Positions 33,287 to 41,741 of a stretch of 64,000 nt of DNA are shown here, piece after piece. Below the pieces are notes generated by a model. That model saw only the letters and a program-made list of their open reading frames with translations, was not told where the DNA came from and searched no databases. Each line of letters begins with the position of its first letter. Position 1 is the stretch's first letter. The position numbers and the translations under genes were made by a program. Source of the DNA: an uncultured Latescibacterota bacterium (GTDB lineage: Bacteria > Latescibacterota > UBA2968 > UBA8231); contig OX638377.1 of the NCBI GenBank assembly GCA_951813615.1, positions 4,490,599 through 4,554,598 of the forward strand. Reading direction: 5' to 3'.

Positions 33287-34497
33287 GGAGTCGGGTCAAC
33301 TCCCGTTAGGACGCGCATGCCTTCGGTGGCAAACTGGATTCCACCGGTGATGACGGCTTGGCCACTTGCGAGGGTGCCGGTCACATAGACCTCGTCGTTG
33401 GTACGTTGTAGTACCTGTACCGGAGCGATACTCACCACGCCGCCATCTTTCACCAGCCAGACCTCATTACCCGGCCGCAACGACGCACGCGGTACCTTGT
33501 AGTAACCATCCAATTCAAGCCCCGCTATTTCCACCTCGACGAATTCACCAACCAGAAGCGGGGGACTGCCGTCAAGAGGAACGGTTCCGTCCGTCGGACT
33601 GCCTGAATGAATTGGATCCGGTACGCGCACGATCACGTCGATGGTGCGCGTTTGCTTGTCTAGGGATGCCTCGCCACGGTCCACGTAACCATCCCAGGCA
33701 TAGGTGCCGTCGCCGTAGCGAGCGACTACGCGCACAGCCACTCCCCGATTCCCATCACCCGCCGCAAGGGACCACAGCCCCGGGATCAAAGCCGCATCCG
33801 AATCGGACAGGGGCACGATTACTTCCACGGCATCCGTGGCGAAAATCCGCGCGACAGGCTGGCCGGCCGCCACGATTTGTCCCACATCCACGGATTCTTC
33901 CTGCACTAAACCAGCAAAAGGAGCCGTTACCTTGGTTCTGGAGAGGGCGAGATTCGCATCGGCGAGCCTAGCCTCGTCGCGGTCAAACGCGGCCCGCGCT
34001 GCGTTTAACTGAGGTTCCCTGAGCGCGAGCGTATTCGCTGTGGACGGCGCAGCCTCATCCCCGCGTCGTCCGGAGTAAAGTTCGTATTGTGTACGGGCAA
34101 TCGAGGCCTGTTCCTGCTCTTTAAGTAAAGCCACTCGGCTGGCCGCGAGATTGGCCTCTGCTTCCTGCACTCGGTATTGATAATCGACTTCTTCGATGCG
34201 GAAGATCGTTTGGCCCGCCGCTACCCGTCCACCGCTTTGAAATCCCGAATCCACCCAGACGATCTTGCCACCCACTTGCGGAACGATATCGATCTCCGCG
34301 CTGGGCCTCACGGTACCGGAGCCAAATACCGGTATGGGTCCGGACCCGGCTGTAACTAGGCCGGTCTGCACGAACGGAACTTGGGGAGGCTGTTCGGTGC
34401 GGGTCGGTTCGGGTGCCAGCGAAATCAAAAAAGCAGCCAAAGCAACGGACGCTATGATAATGACGCCGGCAATTATAAAACTGGATATGCGGGACAT
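33283..34497 (-). CDS. RND periplasmic adaptor (membrane fusion protein)
   Basis: 404 residues. N-terminal signal anchor FIIAGVIIIASVALAAFLIS, then lipoyl-type half-motifs (RPSAEIDIVPQVGGKIVWVD and VTAPFAGLVQEESVDVGQIV) flanking a coiled-coil hairpin (residues ~100-180), then beta-barrel and membrane-proximal domains. It bridges the pump and the outer-membrane channel. Coupled to the RND gene by a 4-base overlap and 6 bases after the OMF gene. Confidence 0.94.
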   Translation of the reverse strand: MSRISSFIIAGVIIIASVALAAFLISLAPEPTRTEQPPQVPFVQTGLVTAGSGPIPVFGSGTVRPSAEIDIVPQVGGKIVWVDSGFQSGGRVAAGQTIFRIEEVDYQYRVQEAEANLAASRVALLKEQEQASIARTQYELYSGRRGDEAAPSTANTLALREPQLNAARAAFDRDEARLADANLALSRTKVTAPFAGLVQEESVDVGQIVAAGQPVARIFATDAVEVIVPLSDSDAALIPGLWSLAAGDGNRGVAVRVVARYGDGTYAWDGYVDRGEASLDKQTRTIDVIVRVPDPIHSGSPTDGTVPLDGSPPLLVGEFVEVEIAGLELDGYYKVPRASLRPGNEVWLVKDGGVVSIAPVQVLQRTNDEVYVTGTLASGQAVITGGIQFATEGMRVLTGVDPTP

Positions 34498-34503
34498 AGC
34501 GAT

Positions 34504-36015
34504 TTACTCCGTGGAGGTCGAAAGAGTACTCGACTGGGGCTGGAGGGCTTCCCTTTGGTTGGCGGTCCACGCACCGCCTAGGGCGCGGTGCAGCACAAGA
34601 CGGGCATACCCCAGATCACGCGCTGCCGTCGCCAGTACGGATTGCGTACCTAGGAAAGTGTGCGTCGCCGCTAGGAAAGACTCATAGTCACCCACGCCAG
34701 AGACATACCGCTGCTCCTGCAACGCAGCTTCCGCCTGAGCCTCTTCCGCCAGCGAAGCCAGCAGCGAATGACGGCGGCGGCTGGCTTCCAGCCCGACAAG
34801 GGCGGCCTCAACCTCGTTGACCGCGGTTACCACCGAACGCCCGAAGGCGGCGGCCGCTTCATTTAGGCTGGCCTCGGCAAGCGCAACATTGCTGCGCAGC
34901 CGCGAACCTTGGAATACGGGACCGAGTAAGTTCAGGCTCAGATTCCGGAACCATTGATCCGGATCGAACAACTCACCTGCTTCCGTACTTTGCAGCCCGA
35001 TGGAACCGGACAGGGACAATTTCGGCAGCAAATCTGCGCGGCGGGCACCCACTGTGTAGCGGGCCGCTTCCACCCGCTGCCTTGCTGCGCTGACGTCAGG
35101 CCGCTGCCCTAGGAGATCGGCGGGAATACCGGCCGGAACAGGGTCGAGGGCTGCGGAAGGTGTCAGGGAATCGGGCAACACGTCCGCGAGGTCGGCGCGG
35201 TAACCACCCATAAGCACCCAGAGTCGCCCCTCTGCATCTGCCAGCAGCGCTTCGATTTGCGGCAACTCGGCTTGCGCGGTGCGCAGATTGCGCCGCGCCG
35301 CAAAGAGGCCGCGCCTATCGGTCAGCCCGCGGTCGTAAAGAGAATCGGCCAACGACTTCCGCTGCTGAAAGACTTCTACGATTTCGCCTGCCAGCCTCTG
35401 TTGGTGGCGCAGGTTGACGATCTCTAGGTAGGTGCGCACGGTTTCGGCCAGCACTCCCATGCGGGCCGTCAGGTAGTCCGCTTCCGAAGCCAGCCGCTCG
35501 GCTCCGGCGGCGCGCGCGTCGTTGCGATTGCGGCCCCAGAAGTCGAGTTCGTAGGCGAATTCCGCGCCGATGGTGTAAGTAGTCAGGCCGAGCCGGTCGG
35601 GGAGCGCAATTCCGACGGCACCGTCTGCGCCGGAACCCAGCCCCAATTCGTCCAATTGCGCGCCGATACCCGCATTGGTCGGGGTATCGAAGTCGTTGAC
35701 GCCAACCAAAGGCTGAAGCAACGGAAACGCCGGGGATTTGGCGATGCGTTCCCGCGCCCTGGCCTGATCGACCCGGGCGACCGCTCCGGCTAGGTCGAAG
35801 TTCGAGGCCAGCACCGCTTCGATTACTTGGTCGAGAACCGGATCGGCGAAGGTCTGCCACCATTCCAGCGGCTCGTATGAGCCGACAACTTCACTGCCGG
35901 CAAACTCGTCGGGTAACTCCGCAACTGATTCGGGAATCGGGGGGGGCTTCAGTGTAAGGGAACAAGCGGAGATGAGAGAGCCGACGATTACCGGAAACAG
36001 CAGTCTGATTGGCAT
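34504..36015 (-). CDS. Outer-membrane efflux lipoprotein (TolC/NodT family)
   Basis: About 503 residues from ATG 36015; a TTG 18 codons earlier is less likely because the ATG starts a lipoprotein signal MPIRLLFPVIVGSLISAC. Two OEP repeats follow (ARVDQARARERIAKSPAFPL; RQRVEAARYTVGARRADLLP), each with coiled-coil alpha-barrel helices, as in OprM-type channels. First gene of the OMF-MFP-RND run. The upstream gap 36070-36166 is short and non-coding. Confidence 0.92.
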   Translation of the reverse strand: MPIRLLFPVIVGSLISACSLTLKPPPIPESVAELPDEFAGSEVVGSYEPLEWWQTFADPVLDQVIEAVLASNFDLAGAVARVDQARARERIAKSPAFPLLQPLVGVNDFDTPTNAGIGAQLDELGLGSGADGAVGIALPDRLGLTTYTIGAEFAYELDFWGRNRNDARAAGAERLASEADYLTARMGVLAETVRTYLEIVNLRHQQRLAGEIVEVFQQRKSLADSLYDRGLTDRRGLFAARRNLRTAQAELPQIEALLADAEGRLWVLMGGYRADLADVLPDSLTPSAALDPVPAGIPADLLGQRPDVSAARQRVEAARYTVGARRADLLPKLSLSGSIGLQSTEAGELFDPDQWFRNLSLNLLGPVFQGSRLRSNVALAEASLNEAAAAFGRSVVTAVNEVEAALVGLEASRRRHSLLASLAEEAQAEAALQEQRYVSGVGDYESFLAATHTFLGTQSVLATAARDLGYARLVLHRALGGAWTANQREALQPQSSTLSTSTE

Positions 36016-36166
36016 GTCGCTGACTCGCAAAAATTTAGCTTGGTGCTTTGAGCTGCTCGGCGTCCGCAACGGGTTGATCTAGGCCGAACTGGCCGATGAG
36101 GACAAGCCGTCAGTCGCAAGTGCGTGGCCGATGGATGCTCGATTTTACGCCAAGAAAGTCAGCCCG

Positions 36167-38320
36167 TCAACCATTGCGGGGGCATCCGTTCATTTTGTGG
36201 TTTGGATCGTCGGGCAAACCGGCGTGGTCGAGATGGGCTGCGGCACCATTGGAAAGCGCCGTGATGGTTCCTCCGTCTAGGTTTAGATCCGATGAGACGG
36301 GCAGCTCGCGCTTCTGTTCGGCGATGTGAAACTTCAGCTTCTTGCTCGGTTTCATCGACGGCAGTGGGTTGAACCGGAGTTTGTAGTTGGCGGGAGACAC
36401 CTCGAGCGTAAAGTAATGCGCGATCATCAACACGTTGACCGCCAGTTGCAGTTCCAGCCACCGCGAGCCGAGACAGGTGTGCGTGCCCAGCCCGTGCGGC
36501 GCATACCCGGGATTGTGGTGCTCATTGCGCGGAGACTGGTAGCGGTCAATATCGAATGTGAAGGGGTCTGGAAAGACGTCGTCCATGTAGTGCGGGGCCG
36601 TCTGGGCGATGATGACCCGCGATCCCACCGGTAGCTCGTAGCCCTCAACCACACACGCATTCATCACGTCGCGCATCGACATGGGGACAATCGGATACAG
36701 GCGCATGCACTCCATGAGGAAGCGGTGGGTGACGTCGATGGCGGCGGGGGTGAAGTCCTCGCCCCTCGGATCGCCGTGGTCAAACAGGGCATCGGCTTCG
36801 CGGCGGATTCGAGCGTAGAGCGCCGGCTGGGACGCCATGGCGTACACCGCAAAGCTGAGTGCATCGCCTAGATACACGCTGGCAATCAGCGCGGCCGATA
36901 GAGCGAAACGCAGATTCGACTCGGGCACCAACTGCGGATCGCTCGCGTGCAGGCTGAGCCAGTCATCGGCCAGGTTGCGCGGGCAACCAGCCCGCTGGGC
37001 GGGGGTATGGACGCTCTGGATCCGTTCCAGCAATGTATCCACGGCTTTGGCTCGGCGTTTCATGCCCGGAGTATTCAGCATGAATCTGGGCAGGACGTTA
37101 ACGATGTGTGTACAGAGCGCTCGTTCCTTGTATTTGATTAGATCGTCGATGAGATCCTGCGTATCCACGCTGACGGAGAGCGGTGAAATTTGCGCGTTAA
37201 TCATGCGTCGGCACAAGCGCTTTGCAGAGAAGGTGTCACCAACCGTCCAATTCGCCATATATTTGCGGGCATGATGGTAGAGTTGGTCCATCTGTCCTAC
37301 TAGTCTCCCGCGTGAATACGCGGGTGCCATCGCCCTGCGCAGCCGGAAGTGATCGGCCCCATCGAGGGAAGGCAATACGCCAGACGCACCATAAACTTTC
37401 TCGAAGTCGGCAAAATAGTCCTTGGCTCTCAGGTACATCCGCCCGTGCCGATGCACCCAGCGGTTTGTCTGCGGCCCAGCAAGGAAGATCATGGGTTTGG
37501 CAAACGGCGGACGGAGCTCGAATACGGGGCCATACTGTTTTGCCAGATCGGCAAACAGCGCGGGCACGTTGCCATCGCGCACATGGCGATTGCGCAGCAA
37601 CTGACGCAGCGAGACAGAAGGAATCGGCTTGGTCAGGCGGGAGCGTCGAAGTAGTGGGCTGGCGATGTTATGTTTGACCGCCTCGGCGATGGAACGGCCG
37701 ATCAAATCCATCTGGCAGATGGATTCGATGCGCTCTTCTGACTCGTCATCCAGTTCAAATATGAAGCGAAAGACGTCGCACGTATTGACGAGGCAAATAG
37801 TGATGGTGTCTCTGGGATCGGGGATCGCGTCGGTAAAGATATACCTCATAACACGCAACTTGATAAACTCACCTGCGGTGTCTTCTATGGAGGAGCTGGA
37901 CATGTCCGTGCGCCATTCCATGGGCGCCAGCGTCCAGAATCCACCGTGGTGATGTTCTAGGATCTTTAGCTTGACCAAATTGTCCAAGGCTAGATCAATG
38001 ACCGACTCCGAATGGATAGCGAGCCGTTCAATCCAGAATTGGGCGCTCCGTTGAACGGGTTCGTCGGCGATTTTCTTCAGAATGGAATCTAGGGCGGGGT
38101 TGCCCGTTTGCGCATGGTCTACGATGACCAGTGATTCCATGTCCGTGTCGATGCGCGACAGGAGGGAGAGTTCGGCCAGTACTGCGCCGGCGACAGCGCA
38201 GTTCAAATCCCAGCCGGGTACTTGATGGAAGTAGCCGGTCTGCTCGTTGAGGAGCATCAGGATGAGCTCTTCGGGCAAACTCAGCGTTTGGGGCGTCGAA
38301 CCCTTTTTAGCAACAGCCAT
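36167..38320 (-). CDS. GPP34 domain fused to cytochrome P450, copy 2, with foreign C-terminal tail
   Basis: 717 residues, strongly similar to the copy at 27809 over its whole length. GPP34 at ~10-225; P450 with ExxR in MECMRLYP and heme loop HGLGTHTCLGSR (Cys near 616). After the shared end KRELPV it continues for ~43 residues (LNLDGGTITALS ... LDHAGLPDDPNHKMNGC), a piece of an Ig/SwmB-like domain nearly identical to the end of the lipoprotein at 24118. GGGAGG lies 9 bases before the ATG. First gene of the array leading into the efflux operon, although ~150 bases separate it from the OMF gene. Confidence 0.85.
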   Translation of the reverse strand: MAVAKKGSTPQTLSLPEELILMLLNEQTGYFHQVPGWDLNCAVAGAVLAELSLLSRIDTDMESLVIVDHAQTGNPALDSILKKIADEPVQRSAQFWIERLAIHSESVIDLALDNLVKLKILEHHHGGFWTLAPMEWRTDMSSSSIEDTAGEFIKLRVMRYIFTDAIPDPRDTITICLVNTCDVFRFIFELDDESEERIESICQMDLIGRSIAEAVKHNIASPLLRRSRLTKPIPSVSLRQLLRNRHVRDGNVPALFADLAKQYGPVFELRPPFAKPMIFLAGPQTNRWVHRHGRMYLRAKDYFADFEKVYGASGVLPSLDGADHFRLRRAMAPAYSRGRLVGQMDQLYHHARKYMANWTVGDTFSAKRLCRRMINAQISPLSVSVDTQDLIDDLIKYKERALCTHIVNVLPRFMLNTPGMKRRAKAVDTLLERIQSVHTPAQRAGCPRNLADDWLSLHASDPQLVPESNLRFALSAALIASVYLGDALSFAVYAMASQPALYARIRREADALFDHGDPRGEDFTPAAIDVTHRFLMECMRLYPIVPMSMRDVMNACVVEGYELPVGSRVIIAQTAPHYMDDVFPDPFTFDIDRYQSPRNEHHNPGYAPHGLGTHTCLGSRWLELQLAVNVLMIAHYFTLEVSPANYKLRFNPLPSMKPSKKLKFHIAEQKRELPVSSDLNLDGGTITALSNGAAAHLDHAGLPDDPNHKMNGCPRNG

Positions 38321-38387
38321 AGCCTTGGCCTCCCTGCTTATTCCGAACTTATGTTAATAGAGCATGACCTATAATATAGCATAACAT

Positions 38388-38404
38388 AGCACAATCTGTG
38401 CCAA
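38388..38404 (-). promoter_or_regulatory. Candidate sigma-54-type promoter before P450-2
   Basis: On the minus strand TTGGCACAGATTGTGCT contains -24 TGGCAC and -12 GTGCT with exactly ten bases between the invariant GG and GC, the RpoN spacing. A start site near 38377 would leave a ~57-base leader before the P450-2 ATG. The same 17-mer occurs at 23722-23738. The GCACA-ATC-TGTGC symmetry could instead be a repressor site. Confidence 0.45.
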
Positions 38405-38592
38405 GTCGTCGGCAAACAGGTAAGCCCTTTATATTAGGATGTTATATGATCGAGACGTGGAGGTGGAGAAATTCCACGATGACGCACAATGCAACGGTCA
38501 AATAGCGCTGGAGGGGCAGGAGAAGAAGTTAACTGTTTGATATTATGTGGGTTATGGAATGACTTATTGGAAATCTGGCGAGATGGGCTAAT

Positions 38593-38616
38593 TTGCAATA
38601 TTGTCGCATATTGCAA
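38593..38616. promoter_or_regulatory. Perfect inverted repeat (operator-like) before the PhyH gene at 38.7 kb
   Basis: TTGCAATAT (38593-38601) and ATATTGCAA (38608-38616) are exact 9-bp arms around a 6-base centre. It lies about 107 bases before the PhyH start in the otherwise empty, AT-rich gap 38321-38722 between divergent genes. No cognate regulator gene is adjacent. Confidence 0.55.
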
Positions 38617-38722
38617 CAGTTAATCTAACGTGCGATGAGGTTGACCATAAGTCTTGCGCGCCATTTCAACATTTTGACAGATTATCGCAAGTGCTTCGCC
38701 TGCGACGAGACAGGGAAAAACC

Positions 38723-39526
38723 ATGACCGATCTCACTTTGAGTGCCGAACAGATGCGCCAGTTTGACGAGGACGGCTACTTAATTCTCGAAAACCTCTTG
38801 CCCCCGGAGGACGTCGAGCGGATTCTGCGCATTGCCCGCTGCGACCCGCAGTTAGCCGCCGACGCCAAAGGCAACCAGAATTACGAGGGCGAAGGGCTCG
38901 ACACCCGCTTGGCCTACCGCCCCGCCCTTGCCGACGATGTGTACAGCGCCCTAGCCCGCAGCCGCCGACTCGTCGAGCCGCTCGAACAGTTGTTCGGAGA
39001 CCGGGTGCGCTACTACTATCAGTTGCAAATGCTGAAAGATCCCCAGACCGGCGGGTGGCAGTACCATCAGGACTACGGCTACCACTACGAGCAATTCTTT
39101 TACCCGGCGTTCGCCAGTGTCATGGTCGCCCTTGATCCGGCCACCCGCGCCAATGGCTGCCTGAAAGTGGTGCGGGGTTCCAACCGCCTAGGTCGGCTCG
39201 AACACCAGTCCTCCGGCTCCCAGCGCATCGCCGATCCACAGCGGGTTGCAATGGCGCTGCGGGAAATGGAGGAAGTGTATTGCGAACTGACACCGGGATC
39301 GGTCTTATACTTTCACGGCAACACCTTGCACGCCTCAGAGCCAAATCTTAGCTTGCAGCCACGTTGGTCACTCATCTATGCGTACGTAGCGGCGTCCAAT
39401 ACGTACGTCCTATCCGACTGGCCCGAAAACCAGTGTCCCCTCATAGAAAAGTGGGATGACTCCGAAGTGGACGCCGCTGCTCAGCGGCACTGGGGGGCCG
39501 TAGCCGCTACGAAGAAAAGAGGATAA
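38723..39526 (+). CDS. Phytanoyl-CoA dioxygenase (PhyH) family protein, canonical ligands
   Basis: 267 residues. The iron triad looks complete: H and D in QYHQDYGYHY (near 118), distal H in HGNTLHASEPN (near 198), with an Arg for 2-oxoglutarate in LQPRWSLIYAY. The opening MRQFDEDGYLILENLLPPED is standard for the family and recalls ectoine hydroxylase relatives. Expected reaction: 2-oxoglutarate- and O2-dependent hydroxylation of a small molecule or lipid. It is divergent from the GPP34-P450/efflux array and two bases before the beta-barrel gene, with which it is probably co-transcribed. Confidence 0.9.
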   Translation: MTDLTLSAEQMRQFDEDGYLILENLLPPEDVERILRIARCDPQLAADAKGNQNYEGEGLDTRLAYRPALADDVYSALARSRRLVEPLEQLFGDRVRYYYQLQMLKDPQTGGWQYHQDYGYHYEQFFYPAFASVMVALDPATRANGCLKVVRGSNRLGRLEHQSSGSQRIADPQRVAMALREMEEVYCELTPGSVLYFHGNTLHASEPNLSLQPRWSLIYAYVAASNTYVLSDWPENQCPLIEKWDDSEVDAAAQRHWGAVAATKKRG

Positions 39527-39528
39527 GC

Positions 39529-40347
39529 GTGGAGAATTCGAGAGTAAGCGATGCGGCCGTTTTAATGATTGTTTTTGCGTGCTGCCTTACTCATGCCAGC
39601 CCTGGGTTGTCGCAGTCGGCCGAGACAAAAAGAAGGGCGTACGTCGGTACCATGGTAGCCGTCACTTTTGGCCAAGACCTGCACCATAAAACGGCTTTTA
39701 CCACCCCTGATAATGAAGAGATGACAGTTTCGAGCCATCTCGTTATTGATTACGGAATCGGGTTTGCGGCCATTGTGGGAAAAGGAATTTCCGATTATGT
39801 GGCGCTTGAATTTACCGGCTCTTGGGCGAGTCTGCCATCCCATCTCGACGTTCCCCTGCCCTTGCCCACCTTCTTTGCGGAGGGGCTCTCCCAAAGCGGT
39901 TTTGAACTACCTAGCGGTTTCAACTATGACGGGAAGCTAGTGACACTGCAGTCGAAAATTGATCTTTTGCTTTTCCCGATAAAGATGGCCACGAGTCCCA
40001 GCGACGGCGTAAAGCCGTACTTGGGAGGGGGCTTGGGAATCGTGCGATCGTATATGGACATGGATATTGAAAAGGAGGGGGCGCAGGTAGTTATCGAGAC
40101 GTTAGGGGATTTTGCGGAATTGGTTCCCGAAAATCTTGCCGGGCTGATCCCCGAAAATTTTGCCGAACTGATCCCCGAAAAGATAGACGAAACAGAGACA
40201 GATTTTCAGTTGACTCTGCGCGCGGGCGTAATCGTGCCTTTCAACAACATAGACTTAGATTTGGGATGGCAGTTCTACAGAACGTACGTTAAAGGAGAAG
40301 ACAACAGTGCTCACGCGGCAGGCGGCATCCTGAAATACGTTTTTTAA
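39529..40347 (+). CDS. Outer-membrane beta-barrel-like protein with heptad peptide repeat
   Basis: 272 residues from a GTG preceded by AGAGGA. Hydrophobic signal sequence VLMIVFACCLTHASPGLSQS, then alternating amphipathic strands (RAYVGTMVAVTFGQ ... KPYLGGGLGIVRSY) ending in an aromatic residue (GGILKYVF), the usual signature of an outer-membrane barrel. Between residues ~195 and 225 there is a short repeat: ELVPENLAG, LIPENFAE, LIPEKIDE. Function unknown. Two bases separate it from the PhyH gene. Confidence 0.72.
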   Translation: MENSRVSDAAVLMIVFACCLTHASPGLSQSAETKRRAYVGTMVAVTFGQDLHHKTAFTTPDNEEMTVSSHLVIDYGIGFAAIVGKGISDYVALEFTGSWASLPSHLDVPLPLPTFFAEGLSQSGFELPSGFNYDGKLVTLQSKIDLLLFPIKMATSPSDGVKPYLGGGLGIVRSYMDMDIEKEGAQVVIETLGDFAELVPENLAGLIPENFAELIPEKIDETETDFQLTLRAGVIVPFNNIDLDLGWQFYRTYVKGEDNSAHAAGGILKYVF

Positions 40348-40391
40348 GCGACTGGAATCCCTTTGGCGGCGCACATCGAGATTCGAGTGAT

Positions 40392-40440
40392 GGGCGCGTA
40401 TTGCCCCGAGTGTCCCGCCAAAGTAGTTGTCTTATATTGT
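40392..40440 (+). promoter_or_regulatory. Regulatory element before the LacI gene
   Basis: 40392-40412 (GGGCGCGTATTGCCCCGAGT and one more base) matches 41495-41515 at 20 of 21 positions. A TATATTGT -10-like octamer follows at 40433-40440, as it does at 41527-41534. The GGGC...GCCC symmetry could be a LacI-type operator. Confidence 0.5.
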
Positions 40441-40460
40441 TTAGTCAGTTGGAGGATTAG

Positions 40461-41477
40461 ATGATGGAAAAAAAGCAAGCTACCATCAAAGATATTGCCC
40501 GGAAATTGGGGATTTCGTATTCAACCGTGTCTCGGGCACTATCTCACGATAGGAAGGTGTCGGCCTTGGTGGCTGAGAAGACCCGAAAACAGGTGCAACA
40601 AAAAGCCGCCGAGTTGGACTACAGTCCCAATTTAATGGCGCAGGGGTTTGTGACCGGGAAGACGGGGGCTTTGGGTTTGCTGACCTACGAGATTTCCCGG
40701 CAGTTATATGGTAGTCAGGCCGAGCACATTCTGCGGGCGGCTAACACGCATAATTATCAGATAATGATAAGTACGGCCATTCGCCGACAGGATAACCTAA
40801 TTCAGCAGATCAAGCAGTTGATCTCCCGAGGCATAGACGGACTCTTGATTCATACGCGGGGTAACGAAGGAGAGTCTGAGCGCATTTTGAATGCCGTGCG
40901 GGGACAGGTGCCGGTGGTGTCTTTTCACCACCCGAATCAGATGGGTGGGGTAGTGCTGGACGAGACAACGAGTTTTTGCGAAGCCACCGAGCATTTGATC
41001 CGGTTGGGACACGAGCGGATCGGGTTTGTCGGAGTGGACTGGAATAGGACCGTCGTGGGTTCAGCCAAGGGCAAGGGGTACTTGATGGCGATGCGCAAGC
41101 ATAGCTTGACTCCCGAACGCATAGCTGGTAAAACCGGCTTGTTAGAACCGGCCTACCAACTGGGCAAGGAGATCGGCGATCGGTTTACGGCCCTTGTGTG
41201 CCGGAACGATTATACAGCGTTGGGCGTTTGTCGGGGGCTGCGAGAAGCAGGTATTCGCGTGCCCGAGGATGTGGCTGTGGTGGGAAATGGCGATCTGGAT
41301 GTGGCGGCGTATGTGACACCGGCATTGACGACCCTGGCAACTCCCTACGAGGCGATTACCCAAGCGGCGATGGAGCTGATGCTGGAACAGCTTGGGGGAG
41401 GGCAGGAGCCTCGGCAGATAACCGTGAAATCATCGCTGATCGTGCGGGAATCCTGCGGGGCGAACATACGAACATAA
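40461..41477 (+). CDS. LacI-family transcriptional regulator
   Basis: 338 residues. N-terminal helix-turn-helix ATIKDIARKLGISYSTVSRA with hinge helix SPNLMAQGF, then a periplasmic-binding-protein-like effector domain (GALGLLTYEISRQL ... FTALVCRNDYTALGVCRGLR). TTGGAGGATTAG provides a strong ribosome-binding site. A 21-bp element just upstream (40392-40412) recurs in front of the thiamine operon, so autoregulation and control of that operon are plausible. Effector unknown; usually a sugar. Confidence 0.92.
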   Translation: MMEKKQATIKDIARKLGISYSTVSRALSHDRKVSALVAEKTRKQVQQKAAELDYSPNLMAQGFVTGKTGALGLLTYEISRQLYGSQAEHILRAANTHNYQIMISTAIRRQDNLIQQIKQLISRGIDGLLIHTRGNEGESERILNAVRGQVPVVSFHHPNQMGGVVLDETTSFCEATEHLIRLGHERIGFVGVDWNRTVVGSAKGKGYLMAMRKHSLTPERIAGKTGLLEPAYQLGKEIGDRFTALVCRNDYTALGVCRGLREAGIRVPEDVAVVGNGDLDVAAYVTPALTTLATPYEAITQAAMELMLEQLGGGQEPRQITVKSSLIVRESCGANIRT

Positions 41478-41503
41478 GCGAAAAATGATCGCAAGGGCGC
41501 GCA

Positions 41504-41532
41504 TTGCCCCGAGTGGGGGCGTGCTCTATATT
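41504..41532 (+). promoter_or_regulatory. Promoter of the thiamine operon
   Basis: -35 TTGCCC (41504-41509) and -10 TATATT (41527-41532) with an exact 17-bp spacer, placed just before the TPP riboswitch. The -35 lies inside the 21-bp element shared with the LacI gene's upstream region, so repressor binding there would block transcription. Confidence 0.65.
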
Positions 41533-41556
41533 GTAGAGACATTGAGTATATAGCTT

Positions 41557-41636
41557 CCGTTGGGGGTGGTCCGGCAGCGGGCCTGAGATTGAGACCCTTC
41601 GAACCTGAACTGGATCGTGCCAGCGTAGGGAAACGG
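41557..41636 (+). ncRNA. Thiamine pyrophosphate (TPP) riboswitch, THI element
   Basis: The THI-box landmarks are in order: GGGGTG (41562-41567), CTGAGA (41583-41588), ACCCTTCGAACCTGA (41594-41608), CTGGAT, and GCCAGCGTAGGGAAAC, closed by a P1 stem CCGTT (41557-41561)/AACGG (41632-41636). Binding of TPP in the nascent RNA represses the downstream genes. A terminator hairpin follows within 25 bases, so control is probably by premature termination. Confidence 0.96.
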
Positions 41637-41659
41637 ATGCCGTACGCACCGCGTACGCA

Positions 41660-41691
41660 CCGCTGGCCCATCCAGGGCGAGCGGTTTTTTT
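41660..41691 (+). terminator. Intrinsic terminator of the TPP riboswitch
   Basis: Stem CCGCTGGCCC (41660-41669) and GGGCGAGCGG (41675-41684) with one mismatch and a 5-base loop, followed by seven T (41685-41691). It lies between the aptamer and the receptor start codon, the expected expression platform. Confidence 0.9.
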
Positions 41692-41741
41692 ATGCGCCTC
41701 GACGGAATTTTTCCGCAAATGCAAGACGAGGGAGCAAATCT

